55,078 nt of DNA from an uncultured Eubacteriales bacterium (GCA_900542565.1 UQOC01000011.1:1-55078), one strand, 5' to 3'; counted from the first letter of the stretch, positions 16,642-24,680 are shown. Numbers and translations: made by a program. The notes: generated from the sequence alone by a model not told the origin.

Positions 16642-17295
16642 TTATTCTATAGCCACTGCCATGCATTTCAGCGCCCTTTTTTCTATCCTGCATACCTGCA
16701 CCTGGGATATGCCCAGCGCTTTCGCTACCTGGGTCTGGGTCATATCTTTGTAATACCGCATGACTATAACCTGCCTTTCCTTCGGTGCAAGGCTGCTGAT
16801 GGCTGCTGCGATATCGATCTTTGTCACATTCAGATCCTCATCGGAGGATGATATGTCGATCTTTTCGTATTCTTCAAAATTTGTCATGGCATCTGCGGCC
16901 CTCAGGGCCTGTTCGACTTTATCTTCGGTCAGCCCGGCTGCGGCCGCCAGTTCGCTCAGCCTGGGCGATCTGCCGTTGGCGGCAGTGAAATCATTTTCTG
17001 CCCTGCGCACGGCGGCGGCTTCGGCCTTTAAGCTCCGGCTGACCTTTATGGCTCCATGGTCCCTGATCTGTGATTTGATCTCGCCGGTTATCAGCGGGAC
17101 TGCATAAGTGGAAAATTTAAGGCCTCTTTCCGGTTCAAACCGTCTGGCTGCTTTGATCAGCCCTATATATCCTATCTGTATAAGATCTTCTGCATCTTCC
17201 CCATAAATATGGGAAAGCCGCAGTGCTACCGACTTTACCAGCCCGGTGTTTTCTGCGACTATCTGTTCCAACTTCTTTTCTTTATCAGAAACCAT
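16642..17295 (-). CDS. sigF: Sporulation sigma factor SigF (SpoIIAC)
   Basis: 217 residues, slightly shorter than the Bacillus protein. Region 2 contains YGEDAEDLIQIGYIGLIKAARRFEP and KFSTYAVPLITGEIKSQIRD. Region 4 contains LAPKERQVIVMRYYKDMTQTQVAKALGISQVQVCRIEKRAL, the typical SigF/SigG helix-turn-helix ending. It directs forespore-specific transcription early after septation and is held inactive by SpoIIAB. It overlaps spoIIAB by 11 bases in the conserved spoIIAA-spoIIAB-sigF order. Confidence 0.96.
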   Translation of the reverse strand: MVSDKEKKLEQIVAENTGLVKSVALRLSHIYGEDAEDLIQIGYIGLIKAARRFEPERGLKFSTYAVPLITGEIKSQIRDHGAIKVSRSLKAEAAAVRRAENDFTAANGRSPRLSELAAAAGLTEDKVEQALRAADAMTNFEEYEKIDISSSDEDLNVTKIDIAAAISSLAPKERQVIVMRYYKDMTQTQVAKALGISQVQVCRIEKRALKCMAVAIE

Positions 17296-17719
17296 AATAT
17301 GTATCCAGCTTTTTTATCATAGTTACCGTTGTACCCTGGCCGGGTCTGGAATCGACTTTGATCTTATCCATGAAACTCTCCATTACCGTAAATCCCATAC
17401 CTGACCTGTCCTGTCCCGTATCGGTGGTAAAAAGCGGTTCCATTGCTCTGGCTATATCTTCGATCCCTATGCCATGGTCAGTTACTTTTATCATTATGGT
17501 GTCGTCTGATATGAAATTGAATTCCATATATACTTCTCCGCCTTCGTTCTGATATCCGTGTATGGCCGCATTGCTGAAAGCTTCCGAAACGGCGGTCTTT
17601 ACTTCTGTAAGCTCTTCTACCGTAGGATCTGCCTGAGAAACATATGCTGAAGCTATGGCCCTTGCCAATGCCTGATTTTCCAATATCCCTGACATCTGCA
17701 CCTTCATCTCCCTGTTCAT
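17285..17719 (-). CDS. spoIIAB: Anti-sigma-F factor SpoIIAB
   Basis: 144 residues. A GHKL/HATPase serine kinase: N-box EAFSNAAIHGYQ, G1 box DHGIGIEDI, and G2 region DRSGMGFTVMESFMD. It binds SigF and also phosphorylates SpoIIAA on serine. Its ATG directly abuts the spoIIAA stop, and its end overlaps sigF by 11 bases. Confidence 0.96.
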   Translation of the reverse strand: MNREMKVQMSGILENQALARAIASAYVSQADPTVEELTEVKTAVSEAFSNAAIHGYQNEGGEVYMEFNFISDDTIMIKVTDHGIGIEDIARAMEPLFTTDTGQDRSGMGFTVMESFMDKIKVDSRPGQGTTVTMIKKLDTYYGF

Positions 17720-18073
17720 TTATGAAACTTCCTTTCCGTTTAATCTGCCTGTTGCTTCGTCTTTTGTATCGTAATAATCGATAATGGAAAAGACGCCTGC
17801 CATGTTCAATATATTCCGTATCTGCTTTGAGCAGCCGCATATGGCCATGTTTCCGTCCCTTTGTCCCATCCTCCTGTATCTGCCTAGTATCATCCCTATG
17901 CCTGAACTGTCCATAAATGTTACTTTTGTGAAATCCAGTATCAGCTTTTGTGACCTGTGGCTGTCCATGGCTTTGTCTATCCGTTCCCTTACTCTCTCTG
18001 CCCCGTGATGGTCCAGTTCTCCGAAAAGTTCGGCGATCAGGATGTTCCCCGTGACGCTGAATATTATCTCCAC
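17720..18073 (-). CDS. spoIIAA: Anti-sigma-F antagonist SpoIIAA (GTG start)
   Basis: 117 residues from a GTG at 18073-18071, which is placed correctly behind AAGGAGGGG. A longer frame from 18100 would include that ribosome site and is rejected. The protein is a STAS domain with ELDHHGAERVRERID and the phosphoserine motif FMDSSGIGMILGRYR. When dephosphorylated by SpoIIE it captures SpoIIAB and frees SigF. It is the first gene of the operon, preceded by a possible promoter at 18105-18133. Confidence 0.93.
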   Translation of the reverse strand: MEIIFSVTGNILIAELFGELDHHGAERVRERIDKAMDSHRSQKLILDFTKVTFMDSSGIGMILGRYRRMGQRDGNMAICGCSKQIRNILNMAGVFSIIDYYDTKDEATGRLNGKEVS

Positions 18074-18104
18074 TGAAGACCCCTCCTTTTTTTCTTGCAA
18101 TTAC

Positions 18105-18133
18105 ATTATACTACCGGCCAAGGGACTTGTCTT
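18105..18133 (-). promoter_or_regulatory. Candidate promoter of the spoIIA operon
   Basis: On the minus strand TATAAT (18110-18105) stands 17 bases from AAGACA (18133-18128), a weak -35. In Bacillus this operon uses sigma-H, and I cannot decide between the two from these bases. Confidence 0.4.
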
Positions 18134-18251
18134 TGACATAAAAGGTCGAGAACAGACTACTTTTGTCAGATGGGGCATTGGAGTTGTGGGGGCGGCTGTA
18201 TGTGCGGACATATGGGGCGGTCGAGGGTCACGATACGCGAGGGTTGTGGTA

Positions 18252-18325
18252 TGCACAGAGCGGGCCAAGTTGACGGAATTGCGGAGTATGCGAAGGTGTG
18301 CACAGAGCGGGCCAAGTTGACGGAA
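18252..18325 (+). repeat. Pair of 27-base direct repeats
   Basis: TGCACAGAGCGGGCCAAGTT followed by GACGGAA occurs at 18252-18278 and again, identical, at 18299-18325 (period 47). The repeats lie in a G-rich gene-free tract (about 18150-18360) that borders dispersed element copy B. No gene, stem or known site explains them. Confidence 0.8.
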
Positions 18326-18363
18326 AATGCGCAGAATACACCGATATCATTGTTTTTTGCTGA

Positions 18364-18546
18364 TTTAGGGGGAGCAACTACACCCATATCATGATTTATC
18401 CTCATAACAGGGGGACTGAAAAAGCCTTCTTTTTAGGTTTTTCTGTAATTTTGACAACTATAGTTGTCAAAATCAGAGTCCAAAGCGATTTTCTTTCCCC
18501 CTGAAAAGAAAAAAAGAACCCATTTGGGTGGAGCCAATCCCCCTGG
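18364..18546 (+). repeat. Dispersed palindromic element, copy B
   Basis: Blocks in order: TTTAGGGGGAGCAACTACAC (18364-18383), CAGGGGGA (18408-18415), the central dyad (18448-18473), TCCCCCTGA (18496-18504) and GGGTGGAGCCAATCCCCCTG (18526-18545). The dyad is a perfect 26-base palindrome with core TTGACAACTATAGTTGTCAA. The G5A edges are 42 bases apart on the left, the TC5 edges 42 apart on the right, and the inner edges 81 apart. The dyad is 45.5 bases from the left inner edge and 35.5 from the right, the same polarity as copy C. It fills the gap between the cotH stop and the spoIIA promoter. No gene is seen in 18134-18621. Confidence 0.75.
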
Positions 18547-18621
18547 ATCATGGATTCTTTGCTTTTTCGGTGGAAAAAGGCCCGCAAGAGGCTGTCCAGG
18601 CAGCGGCCCGGCCAACGGCCG

Positions 18622-20022
18622 TCACTCCCGTTCAAGATCCGCGATCTCTCCCATATCCGGCAGCCACACGGAAGAGCCGTCGACAAACTTACTGTCATCC
18701 TCGGCCTGCCCTCTGATGGTAGAAGGTATGATCCCGTCAAGCTGCCCCCGCACACTTTGAGCCCTCAGCAGGCAAAACTGCCTGATGGTCTCCGCTCCCG
18801 TCAAAAAATCCTCATAAGAGCAAAATGCTGTGGGATCCTTTTCCACATATGTCCCGATCATGGCAACGGTCGAGCCGACCAGTTCTTCAAAGCGTCCGCT
18901 CTCAAAATACTCTGCGATAAACTGGTCGAAATACTGATGGTAAAGATCAAAATTTTCTTCCTGCAGCATCAGATTGTGATACATGGGCCGTTTCAGCATC
19001 ACATCTCCGGAAGCCGGCGTATCTATAGGATAGTTTATATAAAGCTCCGCGTCATTTATGGGCTCCGGCATACCAAGAGAATATGTGGCAAAGGCCAGAT
19101 TGTAGTCCCACGGTATCATGGAAAGAAGCCCGTCCTCCTCGTAGAGAAAATAATTATGGCCCGTCGGCCCCAGATAGCTGTCCAGATTGACCACAAAAAC
19201 CTGCACCGTAAAATACCTTATGACCTGGTCGATATTTACCGCCTGCGCAAGATCGTCTCCCTCAGCAAGTATCCTCAGCGACTCTATCAGCCTCTGCTGA
19301 TCCTCCAGGTCGATGTCCGTCTTTGCCGTACGGAAAATATTATCATAGGCGGCCGGATCCTGGCCCGAATACATCAGAGCCACATCTCTGTTCTCGTCCT
19401 CAAGGGACTTATAATCCGGTTTGTACATCTTTCCGCCGGAATTGCCGAAGTTCCTTTTGATAAAGGCTTCTTCCGGTTCTTCAACTGCCAGGAAGAGGCC
19501 ATAGTCCTGACCGTTTATGGTCACCCAGGTATAAGATGTCAGCGGAGCCGGTACACCCATGAACCGCATCATATCATATGCCAGATAGTTTTTCATATAG
19601 CTGTTGTCCTGGAAAGCGCAGTCCAGAGACATCTTGTCCAGCCCGTAGTAGCTGCCGCCTTCATCAAAATGGTCGAACTCGATCTTGAGGCTGTATCTGT
19701 GGTGGCCATATTTATTTATCAGGTTTTTAGAATTGTTGCCCTTGACCCTTATGCCCGCTGCGGAAAAATTTTCCCCGTCGATGGTTATGTCTCCCCTTAC
19801 ATACTCCTCCTCCAAAGCCGAGTCAAAAAAGCTTTCCGGATCGTCAATCTCTATGTTTATATTATGTACATAGCTGTCGTCAAAAAGAGCTTCCTCATAA
19901 GGCGGATGAGCCGAAGCTCTGCTTATCCCCAGTTTTTCCCCATTCATAAATACCGCCGTGATGACCACGGCGGCTATGGCAGCGATGATACATATCCTGT
20001 CGATGGCCTTGCGATTTAACAT
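18622..20022 (-). CDS. cotH: CotH family kinase-like protein, membrane-anchored
   Basis: 466 residues. One N-terminal membrane helix (about 10-26) is followed by a CotH domain: DDPESFFDSALEEEYVRGDI, RVKGNNSKNLINKYGHHRYS, LAYDMMRFMGVPAPLTSYTW, and the metal/catalytic-loop region MIPWDYNLAFATYSLG. CotH proteins are atypical protein kinases, first known for phosphorylating Ser residues of spore coat proteins. It is the last gene of the sigI operon, 12 bases after the DUF4956 gene. The Ser/Tyr/Gly-rich tails of the two RsgI-like proteins upstream are possible substrates, which is inference. A large plus-strand frame over this gene is a shadow. Confidence 0.88.
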   Translation of the reverse strand: MLNRKAIDRICIIAAIAAVVITAVFMNGEKLGISRASAHPPYEEALFDDSYVHNINIEIDDPESFFDSALEEEYVRGDITIDGENFSAAGIRVKGNNSKNLINKYGHHRYSLKIEFDHFDEGGSYYGLDKMSLDCAFQDNSYMKNYLAYDMMRFMGVPAPLTSYTWVTINGQDYGLFLAVEEPEEAFIKRNFGNSGGKMYKPDYKSLEDENRDVALMYSGQDPAAYDNIFRTAKTDIDLEDQQRLIESLRILAEGDDLAQAVNIDQVIRYFTVQVFVVNLDSYLGPTGHNYFLYEEDGLLSMIPWDYNLAFATYSLGMPEPINDAELYINYPIDTPASGDVMLKRPMYHNLMLQEENFDLYHQYFDQFIAEYFESGRFEELVGSTVAMIGTYVEKDPTAFCSYEDFLTGAETIRQFCLLRAQSVRGQLDGIIPSTIRGQAEDDSKFVDGSSVWLPDMGEIADLERE

Positions 20023-20034
20023 CCTGATCTCCGT

Positions 20035-20784
20035 CTATCCCATGTAATCGCCGTTATATGACACCAGCACGGCGTCCGTCACATTTTCTGTCCCCGCAAG
20101 AGCGTTGATAAAATCCGAATCTTCGTCCTTGAGCCGTACTTCGTAGTTGAGCTCTATCCTGCCTGATGTAACGGTCTTGCTCTTGAGGGAAAAGGCTTTT
20201 ACACTGTTTTTTACTATCTCTTTCACCTGTTCTTCAGCCTCACGGCAAGCACAGGTGACTATCAATATGTATGGCCGCCCTTCTCCTCTCTGCGATGAAA
20301 ATATCAGCAGTATCAGTCCGATGAAAAGGCTCCCGAACACTGCCAGGGGCAGGAAGCCGGCCGCCAGCACGATGCCCGCCGCAATGCTCCAGAAAAGAAA
20401 GGCTATATCCACAGGATCCTTGATAGCCGTCCGGAAACGGACGATGGACAGGGCGCCTACCATTCCAAGAGAGAGGATGATATTGCTGGTCACAGCCATG
20501 ATGAGCAAGGCAGTGATAAGAGTCAGTGCAATAAGTGTCACCCCAAATGAGGCCGAATACATCACACCGCTGTAGGTCCTTTTGTATATGAAAAAAATGA
20601 ACAACCCCACCAGAAAAGCCAGCACCATGGTCATGGCCATATCCAGCACCGATATGGCGTCTGCATTTTCTAAAAAACTCGATTTGAAAATATCCTGAAA
20701 AGTCATATCGTCTCCTGTTTCCATCTCGCCTGCGCCCTGGATGCGGGCCGTGAGATCCGTTTTCATTACCTGTATTTCCGGCAC
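20035..20784 (-). CDS. DUF4956 membrane protein
   Basis: 249 residues with about four membrane helices between residues 45 and 165, then a soluble alpha/beta domain. The DUF4956 signature is SLGMVGALSIVRFRTAIKDP (about 124-143). Proteins of this family sit beside VTC-domain polymerases and CotH kinases in many bacteria, as here, but their molecular role is unknown. It overlaps the VTC gene by 19 bases, so the two are translationally coupled. Confidence 0.88.
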   Translation of the reverse strand: MPEIQVMKTDLTARIQGAGEMETGDDMTFQDIFKSSFLENADAISVLDMAMTMVLAFLVGLFIFFIYKRTYSGVMYSASFGVTLIALTLITALLIMAVTSNIILSLGMVGALSIVRFRTAIKDPVDIAFLFWSIAAGIVLAAGFLPLAVFGSLFIGLILLIFSSQRGEGRPYILIVTCACREAEEQVKEIVKNSVKAFSLKSKTVTSGRIELNYEVRLKDEDSDFINALAGTENVTDAVLVSYNGDYMG

Positions 20785-21470
20785 GCAGCGTATTTTGAAT
20801 AACTTTGAGTTTTCCTGCCGGGAACCTGTACCGCCATCCTGACTATGTCAGGCAAAAACTCATCGTATTTTATTTCCAGGACGGTAAGGCCCGTGTCGTC
20901 TGCCGGCAGCGACGGTCCTCCATTGAGAAATGCTTCCGGGCTGTATCCGGCCCTGATATTTCTGTCAAGGGTCACCCGCACATTGGCCGGGCCGAACACA
21001 AATGCTTCCCGGTCATATATCACCATCGCCGCAGGTCTTAACCGCTGTCCTCTTATCTTGCTGTAAAATTCCATCATAAGCGGATCGCCGGATCTGAGCA
21101 GAAAGCCGTGATCGCCCTCCAATATCATGGCCGCCTGCCCGCAGGTCAGCCGTGCTGCATACTTTGCACACAGACCGTTTATCTTTATCTTTTTTTCCAG
21201 CCGTATAAATGACATATCATTGCCGTAATACCTCAGCCGGAATTTTTCCCGCCTGTCTGTGCCGTCTGTTTTCTGCCGCAGGGCCAGGTCCTCAGGAGTA
21301 TCAAAATACAGGCTGGTCACCTTATATGTCCCGTCTGCCCCGCTGTTGCCATCCCGGCGGAAAATATGACGAAGCCGGGAAGCCAATATATGATCGTCTC
21401 CCCGGTTGATCATCTGTTTAAGTTCGTGCCTGAACCTGACGGGATCTTTTTCTAAAATGATCTCTCCCAT
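20766..21470 (-). CDS. VTC domain protein (polyphosphate polymerase type)
   Basis: 234 residues, one VTC catalytic tunnel domain without SPX. Basic and acidic tunnel positions are visible: RFRHELKQMI at the N-terminus, TSLYFDTPEDLALRQK, RREKFRLRYYG, RLEKKIKINGLCAKYAARLT, then VRVTLDRNIRAGY and VLEIKYDEFLPDIV. Eukaryotic VTC makes inorganic polyphosphate from ATP. Bacterial single-domain homologues are presumed to do similar chemistry at the membrane with DUF4956. It lies 6 bases after the RsgI-like lipoprotein gene. Confidence 0.87.
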   Translation of the reverse strand: MGEIILEKDPVRFRHELKQMINRGDDHILASRLRHIFRRDGNSGADGTYKVTSLYFDTPEDLALRQKTDGTDRREKFRLRYYGNDMSFIRLEKKIKINGLCAKYAARLTCGQAAMILEGDHGFLLRSGDPLMMEFYSKIRGQRLRPAAMVIYDREAFVFGPANVRVTLDRNIRAGYSPEAFLNGGPSLPADDTGLTVLEIKYDEFLPDIVRMAVQVPGRKTQSYSKYAACRKYR

Positions 21471-21476
21471 TTCTGT

Positions 21477-22385
21477 TTAATCTTCATATCCGGAATCGCC
21501 GTAGTTTGAGCTGCTGTAGTTGGTGGTCCCGCCATCATCATAATTGGTCGAACCATAATTGGTACCGCTGTCATAATTGGACGAACCGTAATTGGTGGTC
21601 CCGCCGTCGTCATAATTGGTCGAACCATAATTGGTATTTCCGTAGTTGCTGTTTCCGTAATTCCCGCCGGAAGATGACTGGCCCGATGACGGAGCAGGGG
21701 CCGATGATGCGCCATTTCCTGATTGGGCCTGAGATCCGGATGATGCGGAAGCATTTTGAGAGCCGGACGCAGACTGGGAGGCCCCATATGCTGAATCATT
21801 ATAGTCCGTTACACCGTCGCTGCCTGTGCCGTAGTCGGTATCGCTGTAGTCGGTAACTCCGTCGTTATCAGGGCCGTAGTCAGTATCTCCATAATTGGTC
21901 CAGCCGTAATTGCTTTCTCCGAGAACATCTATCAGGGCAGAAACGCTGTTGGTCACCGTATATTGCTGGAGATCTTCCACTATGGTGCTCAGAAAATCGT
22001 CGCTGGGCAGATAGGAGCCGCTTTCTACTTCCAGAGTTATCTTGTTGCCTTCTCCTTCAATCTCCTCAGCAAAATATCCTGCCTCGTTTATCATCTCTAC
22101 CAGTTCTCTGATGACCTGGTCGCAAGATTTTCCTTCATATCCGGAGTATCCCGCTATGATATTTTTTCCGTCATCATTGACACCTTCGATCTTGGTGACA
22201 TCACCGTTCTTATCATAGGTTACCGCAATGTCAGGATTGACCTTGATCCTTATAACGCCTGTATCCGCTTCAAGCTGTCCTCCTGCTGAGGCGGACTGAT
22301 CCTGACCGCAGCCGGTCATCAGACCTGCACACATTATAAGTACGAGCATCATGGCCGTTATGGCTGTCAAAGTTTTCTTTTTCAT
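21477..22385 (-). CDS. RsgI-like lipoprotein with NYG-repeat C-terminal tail
   Basis: 302 residues. A lipoprotein signal (lipobox near LMTGC, Cys about residue 27) is followed by a domain like the extracellular middle region of RsgI (VNPDIAVTYDKNGDVTKIEG ... GYSGYEGKSCDQVIRELVEMI, about 45-115). From about residue 155 the tail is low-complexity Asn-Tyr-Gly, Ser, Thr and Asp: repeats such as SNYGNTNYGSTNYDDGG. It lacks the cytoplasmic RsgI_N anti-sigma domain, so it cannot hold SigI itself. It may be a surface ligand or matrix protein made under SigI control. The tail is encoded by internal tandem DNA repeats. Confidence 0.82.
   Translation of the reverse strand: MKKKTLTAITAMMLVLIMCAGLMTGCGQDQSASAGGQLEADTGVIRIKVNPDIAVTYDKNGDVTKIEGVNDDGKNIIAGYSGYEGKSCDQVIRELVEMINEAGYFAEEIEGEGNKITLEVESGSYLPSDDFLSTIVEDLQQYTVTNSVSALIDVLGESNYGWTNYGDTDYGPDNDGVTDYSDTDYGTGSDGVTDYNDSAYGASQSASGSQNASASSGSQAQSGNGASSAPAPSSGQSSSGGNYGNSNYGNTNYGSTNYDDGGTTNYGSSNYDSGTNYGSTNYDDGGTTNYSSSNYGDSGYED
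21522..21665 (-). repeat. 72-base tandem repeats inside the NYG-tail coding region
   Basis: GGTGGTCCCGCC followed by a CATAATTGGTCGAACCATAA-type stretch begins at 21522 and again at 21594, a period of 72 bases (24 codons), with few differences. Shorter 15-18-base units occur around them. Such repeats can change copy number by slippage and so vary tail length. Confidence 0.7.
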
Positions 22386-22496
22386 GGTTTTACTCTCCTT
22401 TTCTCAGCTTATTCAGATTTCGTCATCTTTTATTTGCTTTTGTATGTAGTTTACGAAGTCCCAAGTCAAAAATCGGGGTAGCCTGAAAAAATATTT

Positions 22497-23495
22497 TCAC
22501 TCGTCGTAACCGCTGTCTCCGTCGCCATCATCGTCATCGTCGTCGTCATCATCTCCGCCGTCATCGTCTCCGTAACTGCTGGAACTGTCGCCATAATTGC
22601 TGGAATCATCAGAGGGATCTCCATAGCCGCTGGAACCGCTGCCGGCGCTTCCAGAGCCGCTCCAACTGCCTCCCGATGACGAGCCGCCGGAGTTCTGCGA
22701 TCCGGTATCAGCCCCCTGATCCTGGCTCGCCGGCGGCTGGTTTCCTGAGGACTGTCCGTTGGCCCCTGAGCCTGATACCGCTGCGGAACCAGTCTGATCG
22801 CCTGAAGATGAACTGTAACTGCTGTCGCCATAGCCGCTTTCGCCATAACTGCTGTCACCGCCGTTTCCATCCGGCAATGTAACCGTATGCGCGTTTTCCT
22901 CCCTTGAGCCATCTCTGACATTGTACTGCCCTCCTATATGGATCTGGACTTCATAGATGATCGACTGCTGCGTTCTGTTTTTCCAGTCATCATCATCGGA
23001 ATCTACGGTGATGGTGATATTTCCGTTTTCTGTCAGGTATCCCATTTCGATGGCCTTGTCTGCCAGTTCATCTGCCACATGATCTGCTGTTTTTCCAAAG
23101 GCGCTGTATCCCTCAAGCAGATCACGGCCGTCCTCGTTTATGCCTTCTGCCTTTATCACTCTGTCCAGTCTGTTTACCGATATCTCCACCTGGGGATTTA
23201 TATCCATGTTTATGGTTCCGATCGATTTCAGCACCAATTCGTACGAACCAAACATCATCAGGCACAGACATGCGGCTGCCGTCAGAGCAAAGGTCAGTGC
23301 TCTGTTTTTTCTTCCCGACCCCGGCTTACCAGCCTCTGCACCGGTGTCATCCAAGTTTTCGTCTGTACCGCTTTCTATTACAAAGTCTGTTTTCTGGCCG
23401 ACGCTGTAGCCAAGGTTGGCTACCTTGAGGAATCTTCCTTCACTGTCCAGGACTATAGCATAAGCCCTGTGACATTCCATTACCATATAGCTCAT
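22497..23495 (-). CDS. rsgI: RsgI family anti-sigma-I factor
   Basis: 332 residues. The N-terminal ~55 residues form a cytoplasmic RsgI_N domain (AYAIVLDSEGRFLKVANLGY). A single membrane helix follows (about 65-83), then the extracellular RsgI middle domain (INPQVEISVNRLDRVIKAEG ... LLEGYSAFGKTADHVADELA). The tail from about residue 205 is low complexity, rich in Ser/Gly/Tyr (SSYGESGYGDSSYSSSSG), and ends in a nearly pure Asp/Gly run. RsgI proteins bind SigI inside and sense a ligand, often polysaccharide, outside. No carbohydrate-binding module is present here. The tail takes that place. Overlaps sigI by 4 bases. Confidence 0.9.
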   Translation of the reverse strand: MSYMVMECHRAYAIVLDSEGRFLKVANLGYSVGQKTDFVIESGTDENLDDTGAEAGKPGSGRKNRALTFALTAAACLCLMMFGSYELVLKSIGTINMDINPQVEISVNRLDRVIKAEGINEDGRDLLEGYSAFGKTADHVADELADKAIEMGYLTENGNITITVDSDDDDWKNRTQQSIIYEVQIHIGGQYNVRDGSREENAHTVTLPDGNGGDSSYGESGYGDSSYSSSSGDQTGSAAVSGSGANGQSSGNQPPASQDQGADTGSQNSGGSSSGGSWSGSGSAGSGSSGYGDPSDDSSNYGDSSSSYGDDDGGDDDDDDDDDGDGDSGYDE

Positions 23496-24235
23496 GCTCC
23501 GGTCCCTCCTTTTACTGTTTTTTTGCCCACCTGCCTGATATGTCCTCTTATTATTTCAAACCCGTTGGTAAATGCAAGGAGAAGCGCCACGATATATTTG
23601 CGGTGCCTTTCTATGGTCTTTCTTTCGACACCGGAAAGCTTTGTCAGCTCTGCCACCGGGAGTTTTTTTGTTTCGGTCAGCTTTTCCATCATCTCCGGAC
23701 GCCCGGCGGCGACCTCCACCACGCTCTTGCAGGCTCTGAAAGTCCTTTCCTGTTTTGGGCAGTTCTGCGAAACATCGGCCAGCGAAAGGCCATATGCCGC
23801 AAGAGTCTCTGAAAACTCCGCTATCTCCTGGCATGCAGCCAGTCTGTCGTGCCGTTCTTTTATATCTTCTCTGCCTTTATCAAGCTTTTCTATGACAGAC
23901 TGCATATCATCTTCAACGCCCAGGTTTACTTCCGCTATGCCCCGCCTGTATCTTGCCTCTTTCCTGTGATAGTCTGTTATCCTGCTTTTTATCACCAGAG
24001 AGGCATAATTCAAAAATGACCCTTTTGTCCTGTCATATCCCATGATGGCTTCGTGAAAAGCAAACATGGCCACCTGTATCTCATCTTCACCGGCGGCTGA
24101 TGACTGTTTTTTCATATTCTTAGCTGCTTCCGACCTGATATACGGCATATATTCCCTTATCAGTAAATCTGCCCTGTCTGTATTTGCTTTGGCTGCTTCC
24201 ACTTTTTTTACTATTTCGTGGTTACGGTCTGTCAA
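23492..24235 (-). CDS. sigI: Alternative sigma factor SigI (TTG start)
   Basis: 247 residues. The SigI family regions are NTDRADLLIREYMPYIRSEA, EDEIQVAMFAFHEAIMGYDRTKGSFLNYA and RITDYHRKE (region 2), then LSGVERKTIERHRKYIVALL at the C-terminus for -35 recognition. Translation appears to start at TTG (24235-24233), with AAGGAAG about 8 bases before it. It is the first gene of the sigI-rsgI-lipoprotein-VTC-DUF4956-cotH cluster and is probably autoregulated. Confidence 0.92.
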   Translation of the reverse strand: MTDRNHEIVKKVEAAKANTDRADLLIREYMPYIRSEAAKNMKKQSSAAGEDEIQVAMFAFHEAIMGYDRTKGSFLNYASLVIKSRITDYHRKEARYRRGIAEVNLGVEDDMQSVIEKLDKGREDIKERHDRLAACQEIAEFSETLAAYGLSLADVSQNCPKQERTFRACKSVVEVAAGRPEMMEKLTETKKLPVAELTKLSGVERKTIERHRKYIVALLLAFTNGFEIIRGHIRQVGKKTVKGGTGA

Positions 24236-24259
24236 CTCTTACACTTCCTTAAAATAGAT

Positions 24260-24287
24260 TACGCTCAAAAAGCGCGTTTTTTGGGGT
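24260..24287 (-). promoter_or_regulatory. Possible SigI-type autoregulated promoter
   Basis: On the minus strand, CGACCCCAAAAAA (ACCCC at 24287-24283) precedes CGTA (24263-24260). SigI promoters described in Bacillus and Clostridium thermocellum have a C-rich -35 and a CGWA -10. The spacer here is longer than I would expect, so this is tentative. Confidence 0.3.
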
Positions 24288-24476
24288 CGCGCGCTTATTT
24301 TTTCATAATGTTTTAGAAAAGTATATATAAAATATGAAATTATTCTACCAACAGTCCGTAAATTTTGTATCAAATATGTGTAAAATATCCGTCAGACCCA
24401 TTGCGCATCCTCTGCAGCACATGCCCGAATGCATGAACGGCGTTCTGCTTTCCTTTGCAAGTAAGGAAAGTGATAA

Positions 24477-24599
24477 CAAGAAAGCATACATATCTGTGAG
24501 CTTGATCTGGCAATGCTGCGGGATTACCGCAAGAATGAAGTGTTTGGCAATGCTTATCGTCATCCGGAAAAATATGGCCTTCTGACCAAGGCAAAGTAA
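24477..24599 (+). pseudogene. Possible 3' remnant of a gene
   Basis: A stop-bounded plus-strand frame of 40 codons ends with protein-like composition (ELDLAMLRDYRKNEVFGNAY, then RHPEKYGLL). It has no start codon with a ribosome site. It sits in a 445-base gap between sigI and the amidohydrolase gene. I cannot name a parent gene. The rest of 24288-24623 holds nothing that I can identify. Confidence 0.25.
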
Positions 24600-24623
24600 A
24601 CGGGAATTTATCTTTCCTCAAGC

Positions 24624-24669
24624 AAAAAGTCCCACTTTCTGCCTGTTTGGGCGAACAGCGGGACTTTTT
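24624..24669 (-). terminator. Intrinsic terminator after the amidohydrolase/NhaC operon
   Basis: AAAAAGTCCC (24624-24633) pairs with GGGACTTTTT (24660-24669), with a smaller inner GCTGTTCGCC/GGCAG-like pairing between. T runs flank both sides. It lies 11 bases past the amidohydrolase stop. Confidence 0.8.
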
Positions 24670-24680
24670 CCCTTATGGGG

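Noticed and set aside
18074..18100. ATG start for spoIIAA at 18100
   Set aside because: The strong AAGGAGGGG site lies inside that extension and points to the GTG at 18073, which also matches the usual family N-terminus.
18550..20019. A 489-codon open frame on the plus strand
   Set aside because: It is the antisense shadow of cotH, has no ribosome site and its translation is rich in His/Arg/Ile with no family resemblance, whereas the minus strand has clear CotH motifs.
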